Of a stretch of DNA of 7,601 nucleotides, positions 6,824 through 7,601 are shown piece by piece. The position numbers and the translations under genes are program-made. Location of the stretch: the NCBI GenBank assembly GCA_046154545.1, contig JBJXGC010000148.1, positions 1-7,601 on the forward strand, in the 5' to 3' direction. The notes beneath the pieces are model-generated. The model was not told the origin of the DNA and searched no databases. It was given only the letters and a program-made list of their open reading frames with translations. Source of the stretch: JBJXGC01 sp046154545 (lineage in GTDB: Bacteria > Chloroflexota > Dehalococcoidia > Tepidiformales > Tepidiformaceae). The number at the start of each line of letters is the position of its first letter. Positions within the stretch are counted from its first letter, which is position 1.

Positions 6824-6832
6824 ATTATATCA
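6824..6832 (-). promoter_or_regulatory. Extended -10 promoter of the MoxR–DUF58–transglutaminase operon
   Basis: The minus strand reads TGATATAAT: a perfect TATAAT box (6824-6829) with the TGn extension (6830-6832). The expected start is near 6817, giving a leader of about 40 nt. No strong -35 box stands 17 bp upstream, which is tolerated by extended -10 promoters. It is the most AT-rich spot in an otherwise very GC-rich stretch and sits in the only sizeable gap before moxR. Confidence 0.65.
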
Positions 6833-6839
6833 ACCTTCC

Positions 6840-6869
6840 AGATCGGCGGGGTTAAGTTCGCCCCGATCT
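6840..6869 (-). repeat. Inverted repeat at the end of the zinc-ribbon gene
   Basis: AGATCGG (6840-6846) and CCGATCT (6863-6869) form a perfect 7-bp pair; two further G-C pairs can form after a one-base bulge. The zinc-ribbon stop codon lies inside the loop region. The transcript has no U-run after the stem (it continues GGAAGG), so it is at best an imperfect terminator or an RNA 3'-end stabiliser. It lies directly upstream of the moxR -10 box. Confidence 0.4.
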
Positions 6870-7082
6870 CACGAACGCGGCACGAGCGGCGGCCGGTTGG
6901 CGGAGCGTTTTCTGCCGCTCCCACCAGCGCATGGTCGCGCCTGGGTCCCCGGCCATGCTCGCCACATAGCCTTCGAGGCTCGGCTGGCAGACGTCGCAAA
7001 GATAGTCGCCCCGCGACGCGGGGTAGTACTCGTGCTCACAGGAGGCGCACCGTACGGGGAACTGGTGGGGATGAGGCTCCAC
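6852..7082 (-). CDS. Small zinc-ribbon protein (CX2C–X13–CX2C)
   Basis: A 76-residue protein with two Cys pairs, CASC (12-15) and CDVC (29-32), spaced as in a treble-clef or zinc-ribbon metal site. Basic and aromatic residues follow the site (MRWWERQK, 51-58) and the C-terminus is Ala/Arg-rich. No membrane segment or signal is seen. The product could bind nucleic acid or act as a small adaptor, but I recognise no named family. The start is GTG at 7082; there is no convincing ribosome binding site, but a TATACT box stands just upstream, so the mRNA may be leaderless. Overlapping frames give longer or similar ORFs, but only this frame has the paired Cys pattern and ordinary protein composition. 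It lies between the oxidoreductase and moxR, separated from moxR by 74 bp containing a separate promoter. Confidence 0.7.
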   Translation of the reverse strand: MEPHPHQFPVRCASCEHEYYPASRGDYLCDVCQPSLEGYVASMAGDPGATMRWWERQKTLRQPAAARAAFVRSGRT

Positions 7083-7088
7083 GGCCCA

Positions 7089-7094
7089 AGTATA
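7089..7094 (-). promoter_or_regulatory. -10 box for the zinc-ribbon gene (leaderless start)
   Basis: The minus strand reads TATACT, one mismatch from the consensus, ending 6 nt before the GTG start. This places the expected transcription start on or next to the start codon, as in leaderless transcripts. No clear -35 box is seen 17-18 bp upstream; that position falls in a GC-rich hairpin. Confidence 0.45.
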
Positions 7095-7105
7095 TTGCCC
7101 CGCGG

Positions 7106-7131
7106 CCCCGGCCGTATCACCGGCGACGGGG
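7106..7131 (-). terminator. GC-rich hairpin after the flavin oxidoreductase gene, possible terminator
   Basis: CCCCGGCCG (7106-7114) can pair with CGGC (7121-7124) and CGGGG (7127-7131), giving nine G-C pairs with a 2-nt GA bulge and a 6-nt loop. It lies 28 nt after the stop of the upstream gene in the 77-bp gap. No U-run follows, so this is not a textbook intrinsic terminator. Confidence 0.35.
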
Positions 7132-7159
7132 TCACGCTGCCATCCGCTCCCTCTCCTGC

Positions 7160-7601
7160 TCAGCCACAGTGCCGGCGCACGACCGGGGTCACCGCTTTCG
7201 CGAACAGCTCCATTTCCGCGAAAAGCTTCGGCGTGGAGATGCCGCCGAGGCTGAAGTAGCTCCAGTAGTGGTCCATCTTCAGCGCGTCAAAGAGGCCACA
7301 GATCCGCTCCGCCACCGATTCGGGCGAACCCACCTTCGCGTTTACGCGGACCATCTTCTCGTAGCTGGCGCTGTTCGTGGACCGCCTCACCCCCTCGGCC
7401 ACCCTCTCGAGTTCGGTGCCCGCATAGAGGGCCGGGTCGACTTCGCCAGCGATCATCTCCATGTAGCCCATGTAATGGGCCGCGAACTCCCGTTCCGCCG
7501 CCTCCGTCGTGCTGGCGACGTAGGTGTGCTGGCCGGCCGAGACGCGAAACGCGGCCGGGTCGTGGCCTTTCTCTACGAGGCGCGCCCGGTAGGCGTCGGC
7601 C
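7160..7601 (-). CDS. LLM-class (luciferase-like) flavin-dependent oxidoreductase, C-terminal part, cut by window edge
   Basis: The open frame runs off the right edge; 146 C-terminal residues are visible and the N-terminal part of the TIM barrel is missing. The visible part carries features of bacterial luciferase-family monooxygenases: the near-universal VGSPESVAERI block (F420- or FMN-binding members use this S-P-E-x-V segment), the DHYWSYFSLGGIS stretch with a late-barrel Gly motif, and the final helix ending ELFAKAVTPVVRRH. Such enzymes use reduced flavin (FMN) or F420 to oxidise organic substrates, in the cytoplasm. The substrate cannot be predicted from this fragment. An internal ATG near 7471 is not the start, since upstream residues in the same frame are ordinary protein. 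Confidence 0.88.
   Translation of the reverse strand, partial: ADAYRARLVEKGHDPAAFRVSAGQHTYVASTTEAAEREFAAHYMGYMEMIAGEVDPALYAGTELERVAEGVRRSTNSASYEKMVRVNAKVGSPESVAERICGLFDALKMDHYWSYFSLGGISTPKLFAEMELFAKAVTPVVRRHCG

Noticed and set aside
4764..6855. Long plus-strand frames opposite DUF58 and moxR
   Set aside because: Both strands stay open because of the high GC content; the minus-strand products carry complete, clear family motifs, and the plus-strand ones carry none.
6802..7135. Other minus-strand frames over the zinc-ribbon gene (65 and 88 residues)
   Set aside because: They lack the paired Cys pattern and are Arg/Pro/Ser-rich shadow translations of the same DNA.
7471..7601. Start of the flavin oxidoreductase at the ATG near 7471
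   Set aside because: The same frame continues upstream to the window edge with ordinary protein sequence, and the family is far longer than 103 residues.

Overview
This is a GC-rich bacterial chromosome segment with compact gene packing and TTG/GTG starts. The mix of genes suggests Chloroflexota (Dehalococcoidia-like) or a relative: a divergent YchF-type GTPase, a MoxR–DUF58–membrane transglutaminase cluster and a luciferase-like flavin oxidoreductase. There is no rRNA or other phylogenetic marker in the window, so the lineage is a guess. I see no tRNA, IS element or CRISPR array.

Layout, left to right. Positions 1-223 are non-coding and hold a nested palindrome at 41-95. A plus-strand ychF-like gene follows (224-1321). 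Everything after it is on the minus strand. Read in transcription order from the right edge, the minus-strand genes are: the C-terminal part of an LLM-class flavin-dependent oxidoreductase (cut by the window edge), a 76-residue zinc-ribbon protein, a MoxR AAA+ ATPase (TTG start), a DUF58 protein, a TgpA-like membrane transglutaminase, a small protein resembling a HYD1-type ADP-ribosyltransferase, and an unrecognised 174-residue protein that meets ychF tail to tail.

The core is the MoxR → DUF58 → transglutaminase operon. It has a good extended -10 promoter (TGA TATAAT) upstream of moxR, a 7-bp gap before the DUF58 gene and a 13-bp (or 4-bp ATGA) overlap with the transglutaminase gene. MoxR ATPases are thought to act as chaperones for vWA-like partners, and DUF58 proteins are their usual membrane-anchored partners. 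The transglutaminase domain should lie outside the membrane. Its three expected catalytic residues all appear to be replaced (Cys→Phe, His→Tyr, Asp→Asn), so this copy looks like a pseudoenzyme.

The two last genes of the minus-strand run start 3 bp after the transglutaminase stop and overlap each other by 26 bp. Their DNA has visibly lower GC in the rows I counted (about 57-68%, against 75-83% in the adjacent transglutaminase 3' end). This fits a later acquisition, possibly an effector/partner pair. This ADP-ribosyltransferase-like pair and the inactive transglutaminase are the most unusual things here.
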